64,000 nt of DNA from JASJBU01 sp963790775 (GTDB lineage: Bacteria > Pseudomonadota > Gammaproteobacteria > Chromatiales > Chromatiaceae), in the NCBI GenBank assembly GCA_963790775.1, contig CAWBPR010000009.1:1-64000 (forward strand). The letters run 5' to 3'. The notes beneath the pieces were generated by a model. It had not been told where the DNA came from, ran no database searches, and saw only the letters and a program-made list of their open reading frames with translations. A program made the position numbers and the translations under genes. This document shows positions 8,209-17,458 of this stretch, in pieces. Numbering within the stretch: position 1 is the stretch's first letter; each line of letters starts with the position of its first letter.

Positions 8209-9273
8209 ATGCTGACTCCCATACAACATGCTCAGTCTGGTCTGCAGCTGTTGTTCATCGCTGATGCCCTGTCGATGCCGGTGCATTGGTACTACAATCC
8301 CGGCGATATTACCCGTGAGTTCCCGGGTGGTATACGACGTTTTGAGGCCGCGACTGCCAAACACCCTTCCAGCATCATGAACTTGCATTCCACTTCGGGT
8401 GGCGGCCGAGGCGGGCAGAGCGGCAGTATAGTCGGTGATGTAATCCTCAAGGGTAAGAAGAGCCTGTGGGGACAGAAAGGCATCCACTATCACCACGGCA
8501 TGCCGGCAGGTGAGAACACACTGAATGCCCATTGCGCGCGCTTGATGCTGCGGCATCTGAATGGCCGATCCTACAACGGTCCCGGTTTTCTCAAAGGCTA
8601 TGTGGATTTCATGACGGCAGATCCACCGCGCCATCCAGACACTTATGCAGAGAGCTTCCATCGTGGCTTCTTCGCAAATTGGCAGGCGGGTAAGGCGTTG
8701 ACACAATGTGGCGCCGTTACCCACGATACGCCGAGTATTGGTGGGCTCGTCATGATCGGCGCCATGGCGCTAACTCTCTTAGCCCGTGGTACGCCCGTGG
8801 CAGAAGTCAAGGGTGCAGCACGTACTCAACTCAGCTATACCCACCCAGACAGAGGGCTCGCGATGGTTTGTGACGCCTACGTCGAGCTTCTCAGCAAGCT
8901 GCTGTTGTCATCGTCTGTTGATGAGGCTCGCAAGCAGATTGCGGCTGCGGCAAGGTCTACCAATAATTCAAAGATAACGAGTCTGTTGAATAAGCCTCCA
9001 CAGGATGATTCCTTTGTTGTTGGGGGGCAGTACAGTCTGGCCTGCTACATCGACTCATCCTGGCCGGTGGTGCTCTACCTGGCGCACAAATATGCTATCG
9101 ACCCGCTGAAAGGCCTCCTGCAAAACAGCAACCTCGGTGGTGAGAACTGCCATCGCGGTGCCGTTCTCGGTACTATCTTGGGTGCTGCCACTGGATGCCG
9201 GCTCGAGCTGTTTCAGGAGCTGGTGCATGCCCAGCAGATCCAGGCCGAAATCGAGTCTGCATTGAAAGCTTGA
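8209..9273 (+). CDS. ADP-ribosylglycohydrolase / J1-crystallin-like protein
   Basis: This 354-residue all-helical protein belongs to the DraG/ADP-ribosylation-crystallin J1 superfamily. The N-terminus has ADALSMPVHWYYNP. The middle has SYTHPDRGLAMV. Near the C-terminus NLGGENCHRGAVLG occupies the place where DraG enzymes have a GGDTD metal-binding motif. The second and third metal-binding aspartates are therefore Glu-Asn or Cys-His, as in J1-type members, and classical Mg-dependent ADP-ribose hydrolysis is uncertain. It starts at ATG 8209. It is transcribed toward ovoB (convergent, with only 7 bp between the two stop codons) and is flanked upstream by tspO. The frame is intact. Confidence 0.82.
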   Translation: MLTPIQHAQSGLQLLFIADALSMPVHWYYNPGDITREFPGGIRRFEAATAKHPSSIMNLHSTSGGGRGGQSGSIVGDVILKGKKSLWGQKGIHYHHGMPAGENTLNAHCARLMLRHLNGRSYNGPGFLKGYVDFMTADPPRHPDTYAESFHRGFFANWQAGKALTQCGAVTHDTPSIGGLVMIGAMALTLLARGTPVAEVKGAARTQLSYTHPDRGLAMVCDAYVELLSKLLLSSSVDEARKQIAAAARSTNNSKITSLLNKPPQDDSFVVGGQYSLACYIDSSWPVVLYLAHKYAIDPLKGLLQNSNLGGENCHRGAVLGTILGAATGCRLELFQELVHAQQIQAEIESALKA

Positions 9274-9280
9274 GTCTTTC

Positions 9281-10396
9281 TCAATGGATATAGGTTGTGA
9301 ATTGTTGCAGGGCCTGGGGAAAATCTCTTCGACCAAAACCGATGCGGATATGCGTATCACCCCTCATGAAGCAATCACCTGGAATAATCATGACCCCTGT
9401 TTGGTCTATGAGCGTTTTTGCGAAATCCCGTGAATTCAGTCCATCAACCAATCTTGGATAGGCTACGCAGCCCGCATCCGCTGGATGCCATTGGAGGGTG
9501 GTTGAGATTGACTCAAGCTTCGACTTCAATAGTGTCAGGTTTTCCCGTATCAGTTTCTGAGTGTTTTGCAAGAGCATAGGCGCCTGTTGCAAGGCAATCA
9601 TCGCCAACAGCTCATCGGCCTGGCCGTTACAAATCGAAAGATAGTGCTTGATCTCGAGCATTCTCTTGATCAGGTCCAGATCCTGACAGGCCAGCCAGCC
9701 GACCCTGATACCACCCAGTCCATAGGCCTTGGACATCACGCCCAGACTGATGCCTTTTTCGTACAACGATGCAACCGGCAAAAGTCGATCGGTTGGCCGG
9801 TACTCCAGACCCCGAAACACTTCGTCAGAGAATAGCCAGCAATCTTTAGAGGTACAGTGCTCAACGATCGCGTCCAACTCATCCTGCTGGATCAGCTTGC
9901 CAGTTGGATTGTGTGGAAAATTGATGACTGCCATGACGGTTTTTTTATCAACGGCCTCGCGCCACTGATCTATATCCAGCTGCCAACCACCATCCTCAAC
10001 CGCTGTTAGATTGATTGTGTCGACTCTTACACCTATACCCTGCGCCACCAGTGAGAGGGGCTCGAATATGGGTAAAATCACTTGTACCCTGTCCTTGGCA
10101 TTCAATAAAGCGTGATAGGCGACAAAAATCGCCTCTTGAGCCCCCGCAAAGGTGATAATGTTGGCTGATGTCAGGCCAGGATAAGTGGCGGCAATTGACT
10201 CCCGTAGCGAGAGATCGCCCTGGCTGGAGGAGTAGCCTAATGAGAGATTATTCCACTGCCTCAATTCCTGACGATTCGCCAGTGACAACAACTCTTGCAA
10301 GGAAAGTGATTCAGGTGCTGAAGCCCCCATCAAGTAATCAGCCTGATCGCCATAGCTTGTTTGGTAGTTGGCCAGTTTGTATGGCGGAAAAATCAT
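9281..10396 (-). CDS. ovoB: OvoB-type PLP-dependent 5-histidylcysteine sulfoxide lyase
   Basis: This 371-residue fold-type I aminotransferase-like protein has the substrate loop NFPHNPTGK (about 162), FSDEVFRGLEY (Asp binding the PLP ring nitrogen), and the PLP-lysine motif SKAYGLGGIRVGW (about 235). It lies 59 bp downstream of ovoA on the same strand. That context identifies it as OvoB, the lyase that cleaves the sulfoxide conjugate made by OvoA to give 5-thiohistidine. On sequence alone it would only be a class I/II aminotransferase. The frame is complete. Product and pathway: ovothiol A, a redox-active thiol that scavenges peroxides. Confidence 0.85.
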   Translation of the reverse strand: MIFPPYKLANYQTSYGDQADYLMGASAPESLSLQELLSLANRQELRQWNNLSLGYSSSQGDLSLRESIAATYPGLTSANIITFAGAQEAIFVAYHALLNAKDRVQVILPIFEPLSLVAQGIGVRVDTINLTAVEDGGWQLDIDQWREAVDKKTVMAVINFPHNPTGKLIQQDELDAIVEHCTSKDCWLFSDEVFRGLEYRPTDRLLPVASLYEKGISLGVMSKAYGLGGIRVGWLACQDLDLIKRMLEIKHYLSICNGQADELLAMIALQQAPMLLQNTQKLIRENLTLLKSKLESISTTLQWHPADAGCVAYPRLVDGLNSRDFAKTLIDQTGVMIIPGDCFMRGDTHIRIGFGRRDFPQALQQFTTYIH

Positions 10397-10455
10397 CAGG
10401 CGTCCACAGAGATAGAAAGGATGAGAATATTGCGCTTGACGTATTCAGGGCTAAA

Positions 10456-12634
10456 TTATTTCACCAGTTTCCAGACAGTCATCTGCGACAGGCTATGTTG
10501 AAACTTCCTGCGTGTTTCGCGAATCACAAAGTGAACATCCCGTGGTTCATCCAGCAATTCAAAGTGGACGCCCAATAGGGCTTTCAGTCCATCCAATGTG
10601 GTGAAATTTTCGCCTGACGCATCTTTGAAACCACCCAGCCACTCCTGCCGCTCAGTATACTCTTGCAACCAGGTATAAGGTGAAGCCAGTATCAATAGAC
10701 CGCCTTTATTCATTCGCTCATGAATCATCGCAAGGAATTTTTTTGGCGCATACAGTCGGTCAATCAGATTCCCGGCAAAGATCAAGTCATAGCCGGTATA
10801 TTTCTGATTCAGGTTACAGGCGTCGGCCTGCATGAATTGGCAGCGCTCAACAGTCGCCTCCAGGCCCAGCCCAGACAAATTAATTTCTTTATAACTGACC
10901 AGCTCGCCTTCATCTTTAATCACATAGCGTTTGATTCCGGCCTGTTGCAGTTCCACGGCGGAAGCGATAAAACGGGCTGAAAAATCGAGTCCGACTACCT
11001 GCTCAAAGTATTTTGCCAGTTCAAAGCTGCTACGGCCCACTGCACACCCGAGATCCAATGCCCTAGCTCCAGCACTAGCAATGCCAGACATCTGGGCGGC
11101 ACTGATGCAGTGATCAGCACAGGTTTTTGCAAAATTAGGTACATGGAAGTATTCATCGCCGTAATGAAAATCAAGGTACTGGGACACCAGTTCATCAGTT
11201 TCGTAAGGATTGCTCATAGTGGTCAACTCGGTGTCTGATTCGATGTATCTGAATCCGGCATGCTGGAAAAAGTGTCTGCGAAAGGCATAGCGAGAGTCCT
11301 TGATGGCGTAATTGCCGGTTGAAAAGTAACACCCCCCCTTGATCAGGTTATGCTTGACCATCGAATGTCGGGGTGGAAAAGTCATCGTATATTGGATGAA
11401 CCTCAAATCCGGGATAGCCCTCGATCGGTGTTTCTGTCCATTGCCATACATTGCCGATCACATCATAAAATTCCTCACCACCCGGCATTCGGGTTTTAAA
11501 CCTGTTGACGGGACAAGCCGAGGCCCAGTATTCCAGGTTGATGTTGCCCGGTGCTTGATCCCAGTAGTGTAGATCAGTGTCTATTGCATCTCTCAGGCAG
11601 TACCACTCAGCCTCGGTAGGCAGACGGATGGATAAACCAGTCTGTGCCTTTTTCCAGTTACAGAAGGCCTTGGCTTCCAGCTGGTTTACATCGACAGGCC
11701 AATCCCACGGCATATCGATGACCTGCGTCATCGTGCGGTAGCGAAAGCCTGTATCGGCCGGAACCCAGAACTCAGGGTGCTCGGCTCGAGTGTAGCCAAC
11801 CCAACTCCAGCCCTCATCGGTCCAGTAAGCCTGATTCTGGTAGCCACCTTGCTGCACGAACTCGATGAATTCACCATTGGAAACCAGAAACTGGCTGGCT
11901 TTAAAATCATCGACCTGAACCGATAATTCTCCGTATTCATTGTCCCAGCCGTACAGAGGATCGTCGCGTTTTTTCCCCAGATGCATTTCCTTGCCTTTGA
12001 CCGGCAAGAGCTTGTTCAATGGTGCTGAAGCACCGCGCTCTTCACAATCGATGAATAGATTGCTGGTTCGGACAAGATGCAACGGCAGTTGCCGGATCAA
12101 CACAGATGTCGTCTCCAGGTGAATACGTTCATGTTCGATCCCCATCATAACGATCCACATCGGGTCATCCCAGCCAATCGGCAGGTTTATGGGGGCTTTC
12201 ATGATGAAATCATCGACCAGTTGCCTTACCTTTTCACGATAGGCCTTGACCTGTTCCAGCTTTGGCCAGTTGTAGTTTGACTCATCCAGGTCATCCCAAG
12301 ACATTTCGTCGACGCCGATTGCCAGCATGGACTCCAGTTCGGGGTCTAGCCTGTTTGGAATCAACTTCGCCACATGCAGTTTATTGGTAAAGAAAACGGC
12401 TGTATGACCATAGTAGAAGATCAACGGATGGCGCAAGGGATTGGCTTTGCTGTAATAAGCTTGATCTGTTGCCAGACAGTCGAAGAGACTCTCATACAGC
12501 GTGGAGGTCTCGTGAAAATAGACACGGATTTCCTCACGCTTCAATTCCGGGTATTCGCCAGTAAGCAAGACTGTTTTTCCCAACCCATTATAAATGTTGG
12601 TGAGAGTTGATTTTTGTTCAGCTGAATAGCTCAT
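10456..12634 (-). pseudogene. ovoA: OvoA: 5-histidylcysteine sulfoxide synthase with methyltransferase domain, frameshifted
   Basis: Two overlapping frames together give one 725-residue OvoA. The N-terminal part (12634-11360) has a DinB-like domain with iron ligands in YYGHTAVF and the HxxxHxE set IEHERIHLE, then a formylglycine-generating-enzyme-like sulfoxide synthase domain ending DDFSTPTFDG. The next codons read QA-stop. In the other frame the expected continuation KHNLIKGG...STGN and RYAFRRHFFQHAGFRY follow at once. Removing one base (plus-strand G at about 11356, the C in GGTCAAG on the coding strand) joins them exactly. The C-terminal part is a SAM methyltransferase (LDLGCAVGRSSFELA) that N-methylates 5-thiohistidine. 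As written, the enzyme is cut before the end of the synthase domain. Genuine mutation or an assembly indel are both possible. It is followed by ovoB. Confidence 0.88.
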
Positions 12635-12977
12635 TGTTTTAGTCGCAAGAATTTGGGTTGATCTTTTAATGAATGTTCTTTTTAGGAGATTGAAGAGACG
12701 AGATTACAACATATTATAACCTGGCAGTTATCTCCGGTCCCGCCACTGTGCTGATTCGGTGATGATCCTAGCCAAGCATGTTTAGACTGATCAATGCTGA
12801 TTTATGAATAGATTTATCAAGGCATCTTGAAACTGCTTTATCAGTTTGTCCTTGCTAAACATCTGCAGCCATCAGAAATCTGTATTTCATTGCTTTTTGG
12901 GTGTATCTCGTATTTCCTTGCGTACAGATAAGCTAATCCTCCAAAAGTATTTACAGTAAATCTATAAAAGCAAATAG
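12635..12977. other. Gap upstream of ovoA
   Basis: This AT-rich stretch separates the ovoA start from the terminator of the DUF2189 gene. I see no TGTACA element and no convincing frame. An AGGAG-like sequence at about 12687 is not followed by a gene on the plus strand. The ovoA promoter should lie here. Confidence 0.45.
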
Positions 12978-13000
12978 CCCACGGTCATAATGACCGTGGG
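12978..13000 (-). terminator. Rho-independent terminator of the DUF2189 gene
   Basis: A perfect 10-bp inverted repeat (CCCACGGTCA, loop TAA, TGACCGTGGG) lies 22 bp past the stop codon of the minus-strand gene. On that strand it is followed by a T-rich tract, so it is a good intrinsic terminator. Confidence 0.8.
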
Positions 13001-13022
13001 TCCTGCCAGCCACAGTGTGATC

Positions 13023-13802
13023 CTATTTTACCATTGCCCTGTAGCTATGCCAGGTGGCATAGCCAAGTATTGGAAATAAGACAGCGAATCCAACGAACGC
13101 TGTGGCAATCCCAATGGCCGTAAGTGCAACGATTATTGCAGCCCAGACAAACATGGCTGCTGGATTAGCCGTGACTGCGCGGTAACTGGTCTGCATCGCA
13201 GAAATGAAACCAGCATCTTCATCCAGAATGAGTGGGATCGCCACCGCACTCAACACAAAGACTACCAACGCCAGAATAAAACCAATTCCAACGAAGAAGC
13301 TCAGGGTGATCCAGCCTTCGCTGCTGCTGAAGAGGCTTGTATAGGCCTCAATGGATGGCGAGAGGGCGTTGAACTTTACCGCAAACAAAAGTGCTGAGAA
13401 GCGCACCCACGCCGCCATAACTAATGCCAACGTCAATGAAAAAAGTGCCAGGTAGGTGCCGCGTTTCATCAGCAGGCTAAGACTCCCGCTAATGCTGGGT
13501 GCTACCCCCCGTTCAATGTCTCTACTTGCGACATATAAGCCCGATGCGAGAAATGGTCCTATGACAACAAGTCCCGTCAAGTATGCCACTGAAAACCAGG
13601 GAGCGTTGCTGATCGATAGGTAGACGCCGGCACAGACACCCGCAAATAAAAAGCCGTATACCAGGCTCAGCAAGGGGATGCGCCTAAAATCATTGAAGCC
13701 AAGCTTAATCCAGTGAAAGGGGGTTAAGGGTGCCACCTTAAGCACATCGTATCTCGTGGGCAAAGAGTCATCTAGACGCAGTTCTGATGCAGTAGTAGAC
13801 AT
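13023..13802 (-). CDS. DUF2189 family inner-membrane protein
   Basis: This 259-residue protein has about six hydrophobic segments. It starts with a soluble N-terminus (PLTPFHWIKLGFNDFRRIP) and ends at GYATWHSYRAMVK, both characteristic of the DUF2189 family found in alpha- and gammaproteobacteria. No reaction is known for the family; it is predicted to be an inner-membrane protein. The gene stands alone on the minus strand with a strong terminator. Upstream, at about 13.93-13.95 kb, there are GTACAAAA and TATACAT sequences that may be degenerate forms of the island's TGTACA box. The frame is intact and the ATG is preceded by a GAGGATG-like Shine-Dalgarno. Confidence 0.85.
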   Translation of the reverse strand: MSTTASELRLDDSLPTRYDVLKVAPLTPFHWIKLGFNDFRRIPLLSLVYGFLFAGVCAGVYLSISNAPWFSVAYLTGLVVIGPFLASGLYVASRDIERGVAPSISGSLSLLMKRGTYLALFSLTLALVMAAWVRFSALLFAVKFNALSPSIEAYTSLFSSSEGWITLSFFVGIGFILALVVFVLSAVAIPLILDEDAGFISAMQTSYRAVTANPAAMFVWAAIIVALTAIGIATAFVGFAVLFPILGYATWHSYRAMVK

Positions 13803-14220
13803 TGTTTCATCCTCTTATATGCGTTTGTCGTACGCGTTCAGGTTTGTATCCCAGGTAGCCATGTTTTAACCACACGACGGAGAGCGGCATTTCCTGGTTT
13901 CACTATAAAACTAGAGCAAAAGGTACAAAAAATCAAGAAAAAAACTATACATATATCGATGCAATGTAGAGGGTTGGTAAGGAAAAAACAGAGAAAACAG
14001 TTAGATAGAAGCAGGCTGACACGAGCTGCGGGTCAGTTTCAGGTACTCGTGTGGGGGCGGTAATTGGCATATATGGTGATGAGTGATGATCAGGCAGCCT
14101 ATGTTAGCCGAAACTGAATCATCTGGTTGGCATTAACTCCCCAATTTATTCAAAAACAATCTGAATCATCTTATGCATTCTGTAATTTGCTCAAGATGTA
14201 TAGATAAACGAATAAAATAA

Positions 14221-14308
14221 TATACATTTTGTACTGGACAAACCGAAATAAACGTCTATCATAAAAATCATGCAAGGCCTGCATAAGAAATATTCTGCTA
14301 AATGTACA
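14221..14308. promoter_or_regulatory. TATACA/TGTACT pair and TGTACA box upstream of a small gene
   Basis: TATACA at 14221-14226 and TGTACT at 14230-14235 (9 bp start-to-start) lie about 90 bp upstream of the small gene at 14326. A further TGTACA lies at 14303-14308, close to its Shine-Dalgarno. They match the other paired elements in this island. The rest of the 13803-14325 gap shows no coding frame. Confidence 0.45.
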
Positions 14309-14325
14309 AATATTGGAGAACAAAG

Positions 14326-14490
14326 ATGAGCGCATACGAACTACAAATCCTCAATACAGAACGCTTCTATGACGACCAGATTCGTGCAATCGAGGAAAGC
14401 GGAGCTGAGGTACTCAGTTCTGTCGTACCTGGAAGCCGGCTGCATGAAATAATCCACAACCCTGTGACCGAAGGCATTGACGAGGGGTGA
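14326..14490 (+). CDS. Small hypothetical protein (54 aa)
   Basis: This short soluble acidic protein begins MSAYELQILNTERFYDDQIR and ends in VTEGIDEG. I chose the ATG at 14326 because TTGGAGAAC lies at the right distance upstream. An in-frame ATG at 14302 would put the ribosome site inside the gene. I do not recognise the family. Support for a real gene comes from the Shine-Dalgarno, the regulated-looking upstream boxes and a hairpin just after the stop. It could be a small stress protein of the same regulon. Confidence 0.5.
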   Translation: MSAYELQILNTERFYDDQIRAIEESGAEVLSSVVPGSRLHEIIHNPVTEGIDEG

Positions 14491-14501
14491 ATTGACATGG
14501 G

Positions 14502-14525
14502 CAGCTTGCTATGAGAGGCAAGCTG
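14502..14525 (+). terminator. Hairpin downstream of the small gene
   Basis: The inverted repeat CAGCTTGC / GCAAGCTG with an 8-base loop begins 12 bp after the stop codon. There is no clear T-tract, so this is a weak terminator or an RNA-stabilising hairpin. Confidence 0.4.
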
Positions 14526-15011
14526 TCCAGTGGGCAACCAGATTTCTGATGGCGGATCGTCTCTACCAACAGGTTAGACTATGCTCTCAGCAGATATTGA
14601 ATTGTCATCTATTAGTGATGTTTGACTCTAAATGGTCATAATAGGTGAGTTCTTGCTTGGTAAACTTCCAATGCTCGTTGGACTGGTCGGAGATCAATCA
14701 TGAACAGACATGTCGACCACAACCATTTTGAGGCCCTCGCGCAGATTAGTCATTAAGAACCTGATGCTCGACAGCGTTGTCGGTTTCATTTCCTTTATAA
14801 TTGTGATTGTTTCTACAGCGTATCAGCTACTTAACGAAGATCTAACCTCCGACCATACTAACGGAAAATTACTACAGCAGACAATGCTGCTAGATCATTC
14901 TTATCATAATTACAGCGGTTTTTTACACAATACAAAACTGAGTCTAAGCCGTAGTAACTGGAGCTACCTAATCAGCCCGTACGTAAACCATACTCAGACA
15001 TAGAGAATCTG
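14526..15011. other. Gap with a doubtful reading frame
   Basis: An open frame at 14710-15003 encodes 97 residues with one hydrophobic stretch near the N-terminus (GFISFIIVIVSTAYQL). It has no recognisable family and no good Shine-Dalgarno. I do not call it a gene. Confidence 0.4.
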
Positions 15012-15543
15012 ATGAATCGCTTAATTATTTTACTGACACTGAGTTTATGGACGTCAATTGTTGTGAGTTGTCCTGAAACTCTTGACTTTTAAAAGCGTCA
15101 ACTGGCTGGCGAAGAAATTATGAGCTTGTGTCAAGCTTACTCGGGTAAGGTGGTCCTTATCGTTAATACTGCCAGCAAGTGTGGTTACACTTATCAATAC
15201 GAAGGTTTGGAAGCCCTCTACGATAAATATCAGGACAAAGGATTTGTAGTGCTCGGTTTTCCCAGCAATGATTTTGCAGGGCAAGGAACCCGGCAACGAA
15301 AAACAGATACAGAATTTTTGCAAGAATACTTATAGCATAGAGTTTCCAATGTTTGAAAAAACTCGTGTAGGTGAGGGTGTGGCGGATCCCATGTGTCGTG
15401 TTCTGACTGAACAGACGGGTGAATTTCCTCGTTGGAACTTCCATAAGTACTTGGATAGATGGGGAAGATTGGTCGGAAGTTTTTCTAGTGGTACAGAACC
15501 CGATAGCAAGCAGCTGTTAAGCGCGATTGAAAACGAGCTGTAA
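15012..15543 (+). pseudogene. Glutathione peroxidase-like gene with a stop codon and a frameshift
   Basis: The ATG at 15012 opens a signal peptide (MNRLIILLTLSLWTSIVVSC) and the expected start of the mature enzyme (CPETLDF). An in-frame TAA follows at 15090-15092. The same frame continues as KRQLAGEEIMSLCQAYSGKV, with the peroxidatic cysteine in NTASKCGYT and the GFPSNDFAGQ motif. There the frame breaks. Removing one G at about 15285-15286 joins it to EPGNEKQIQNFC and the C-terminal FPRWNFHKYL. The reconstructed protein is 176 residues, normal for bacterial glutathione/thioredoxin peroxidases. It would have reduced lipid or hydrogen peroxides in the periplasm. Two independent lesions make it a real pseudogene. 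Confidence 0.87.
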
Positions 15544-15623
15544 AGCTAATTTAAGCACTTTGCTGTGAATGGTTTCTAGCAGTTGAGTAACAAATAAGCT
15601 GGCATTCTCTCAATATATCAGTC

Positions 15624-16100
15624 CTAAGAAGAAAATATTGCGGCGAAAATATGCTGTCGATAATCAAATATTCTTTTGAGTAAGGGTGCAACATAATAAT
15701 GGTTTATCTTACTTTCCACTGATCTCGGGGTATAAATCGGCAGGCTGTAAGTCACTCTATCAATGATACGTGTCTTCGAATCTATTTGCTCAAACTGGTG
15801 AAAATGATGCCAGTAGCTGTAGGGGCCTATTTGTTGTTCATCCACAAAGATATGAGGTGGATCGTACTCTGAAATTAGGGATTGCCAGTGTAGCGGTATT
15901 CTGGAGAGTCGGATCTTGTAATCGATGATTTGATTCAGCTTCATCACAACCGGTGAGGGGGTAATTAGTTTAAACTCCAGACTCGGTGGTGTGATAAGGG
16001 CTAGGTTTTCCGGATTTTCGAAAAAATTAAAAATGCGTTCCAGTGGTCTGGATACTTCTTGTTGTCGAATGAGTTGATACTGCTGCATTACTTGATTCAA
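15624..16100 (-). CDS. SRPBCC family ligand-binding protein
   Basis: This 158-residue protein reads as a START-like (SRPBCC) fold. It has ISRPLERIFNFFENPENL-type spacing near the N-terminus (VSRPLERIFNFFENPENLA), a middle with GPYSYWHHFHQFEQID, and a C-terminal long helix. Proteins of this group occur beside photolyases and DCC-family proteins in many proteobacteria, with no assigned ligand. It is the last gene of a minus-strand trio with the DCC protein (5 bp away) and the epimerase-like protein, which suggests one operon. The frame is intact. Confidence 0.8.
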   Translation of the reverse strand: MNQVMQQYQLIRQQEVSRPLERIFNFFENPENLALITPPSLEFKLITPSPVVMKLNQIIDYKIRLSRIPLHWQSLISEYDPPHIFVDEQQIGPYSYWHHFHQFEQIDSKTRIIDRVTYSLPIYTPRSVESKINHYYVAPLLKRIFDYRQHIFAAIFSS

Positions 16101-16105
16101 GTATC

Positions 16106-16489
16106 CTACGGATTGACCCGTTTGATACGCCAGCGGGCAAAGCGTTGATAAAGCGGTTCCAGTAAGCGCAGAAGTCCCAATCTATTGAGCAGTAGAGACA
16201 GCCAACGGTAGCCAGGTAGATGTGACCACATCAGTGCGAAACCATGACTGCCGGTCTTCCATTGGTTATCCTGGTCAAGCACATGCAGCTCCCGCATAGC
16301 CTGCTCTCGGGTGAGGTTGTGCTGCTCAAGTAGTTCAGGCTGTTGGGTAATATCCACCCACTGGATGGCGTCCACTTGGTCAAGCCTGCGATAATGGTTT
16401 ATTTCCACGCTGCAGAGGGGGCAGCCGCCATCATAGAAAACTATGGGCACTGATAGATTGCATTGGTTGGAATCTTTTTTTTGCTTCAT
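16106..16489 (-). CDS. DCC family thiol-disulfide oxidoreductase-like protein (DUF393)
   Basis: This is a 127-residue protein with the family motif YDGGCPLCSVEI (about residue 19; the two cysteines form a CPLC pair) and the later conserved HGFALMWSHLPGYRWL. The DCC family is a thioredoxin-like group of unknown substrate. The start codon lies immediately after the stop of the upstream epimerase-like gene (16490). Translation is therefore probably coupled, and the trio epimerase-DCC-SRPBCC forms a unit. Confidence 0.88.
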   Translation of the reverse strand: MKQKKDSNQCNLSVPIVFYDGGCPLCSVEINHYRRLDQVDAIQWVDITQQPELLEQHNLTREQAMRELHVLDQDNQWKTGSHGFALMWSHLPGYRWLSLLLNRLGLLRLLEPLYQRFARWRIKRVNP

Positions 16490-17458
16490 TCAGTTTCCCC
16501 TGAGTTTCTGGGCGCCTTTATTCGGCAGTGCCGCATCGGTTTTGAGATACTGGAGATGCTCCTCATTGAATGGCTTGGGCTCAATGCCGCATAGGCTGAA
16601 TATCTCATCGCCAGAACAAGTGTTGCCGGCCAGCAGCATTTGAATCTGATCACGGCTGATGGGAAACCAGGCGTATTTATCTAATAACGTAGCGGCAAAT
16701 TGAGGTCCGGTGGCAGGCACGGGCATCATTAACTTATGTTTACCACTTACCTCGCAAATCACGCTGAGTATCTGTTTCCAACTCATGTTATGTGGTCCAC
16801 CAAGGGTATAAGTCTGCCGTATCGTCTCTGGTCGTTCCAGTGCACCAACGAAAGCTGCGGCGACATCCTGTACATGCACCGGTGACAAGGCGAATCCGCC
16901 TGGATTTTTGGGTAGGATGCCTTGATGAAACAGGGGTATAGGAAGAGGCGAGTCAATTATTTGTTGCTTCAGCATGGAGGCGAACTCGAGACGCCCCTGA
17001 GGATCGCCGTAGATCACGGAAGGTCGGAAGATAGTCCAGTCCATGTCCAGGCCTTTAACATGAGCCTCGGCAGCCAGTTTGGTGCGTTGATAGCGGGTCA
17101 AACACTGTTCCACGCCATTGGCGCTCATCAGGATGAAACGTCGAACGCCCTGAGATGCAGCGATACCCGCTGCACGAACAACACCCTCGAACTGAAGTTC
17201 TTTGAAACTGATACCTTGCGACGTGAACTCTCTCAAGATACCGATGTTGTAGATTACGGCATCTACGCCCTTTAGCAGGTCCTGCATGGCTTCGGAGTTC
17301 GAAATGTCTCCTAAAACGAATTCGCAAGATGACTGCCTGGGAATTCTCTTCTGACTGCCAGGTCTGACAAGCAAGCGAGGTTTGTGGTCATTGGTGATCA
17401 GTGCTTCCACAAGGTAGCTTCCAACAAACCCGGTACCTCCTAGAATAGCGACCTTCAT
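16490..17458 (-). CDS. NAD-dependent epimerase-like protein, complex I NDUFA9 type
   Basis: This atypical SDR of about 322 residues begins MKVAILGGTGFVGSYLVEAL, a textbook Rossmann motif. It continues with LGDISNSEAM, VDAVIYNIGI, FRPSVIYGD and SPVHVQDVAAAF, as in the NDUFA9/NmrA-like group. These bind NADPH and often act as structural or sensor proteins. A longer frame starts at 17485, but I prefer the ATG at 17458 because GAGAG precedes it and the glycine motif then falls at residues 7-13. It heads a three-gene unit with DCC and SRPBCC proteins. TGTACA sits at 17580-17585 upstream, linking it to the regulon. Confidence 0.85.
   Translation of the reverse strand: MKVAILGGTGFVGSYLVEALITNDHKPRLLVRPGSQKRIPRQSSCEFVLGDISNSEAMQDLLKGVDAVIYNIGILREFTSQGISFKELQFEGVVRAAGIAASQGVRRFILMSANGVEQCLTRYQRTKLAAEAHVKGLDMDWTIFRPSVIYGDPQGRLEFASMLKQQIIDSPLPIPLFHQGILPKNPGGFALSPVHVQDVAAAFVGALERPETIRQTYTLGGPHNMSWKQILSVICEVSGKHKLMMPVPATGPQFAATLLDKYAWFPISRDQIQMLLAGNTCSGDEIFSLCGIEPKPFNEEHLQYLKTDAALPNKGAQKLRGN

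Noticed and set aside
8020..8724. A 234-codon minus-strand frame across the ADP-ribosylhydrolase start
   Set aside because: It overlaps two well-supported plus-strand genes and has no family.
14710..15003. A 97-codon frame with one hydrophobic stretch
   Set aside because: There is no Shine-Dalgarno and no recognisable family, and it lies just before the peroxidase pseudogene.
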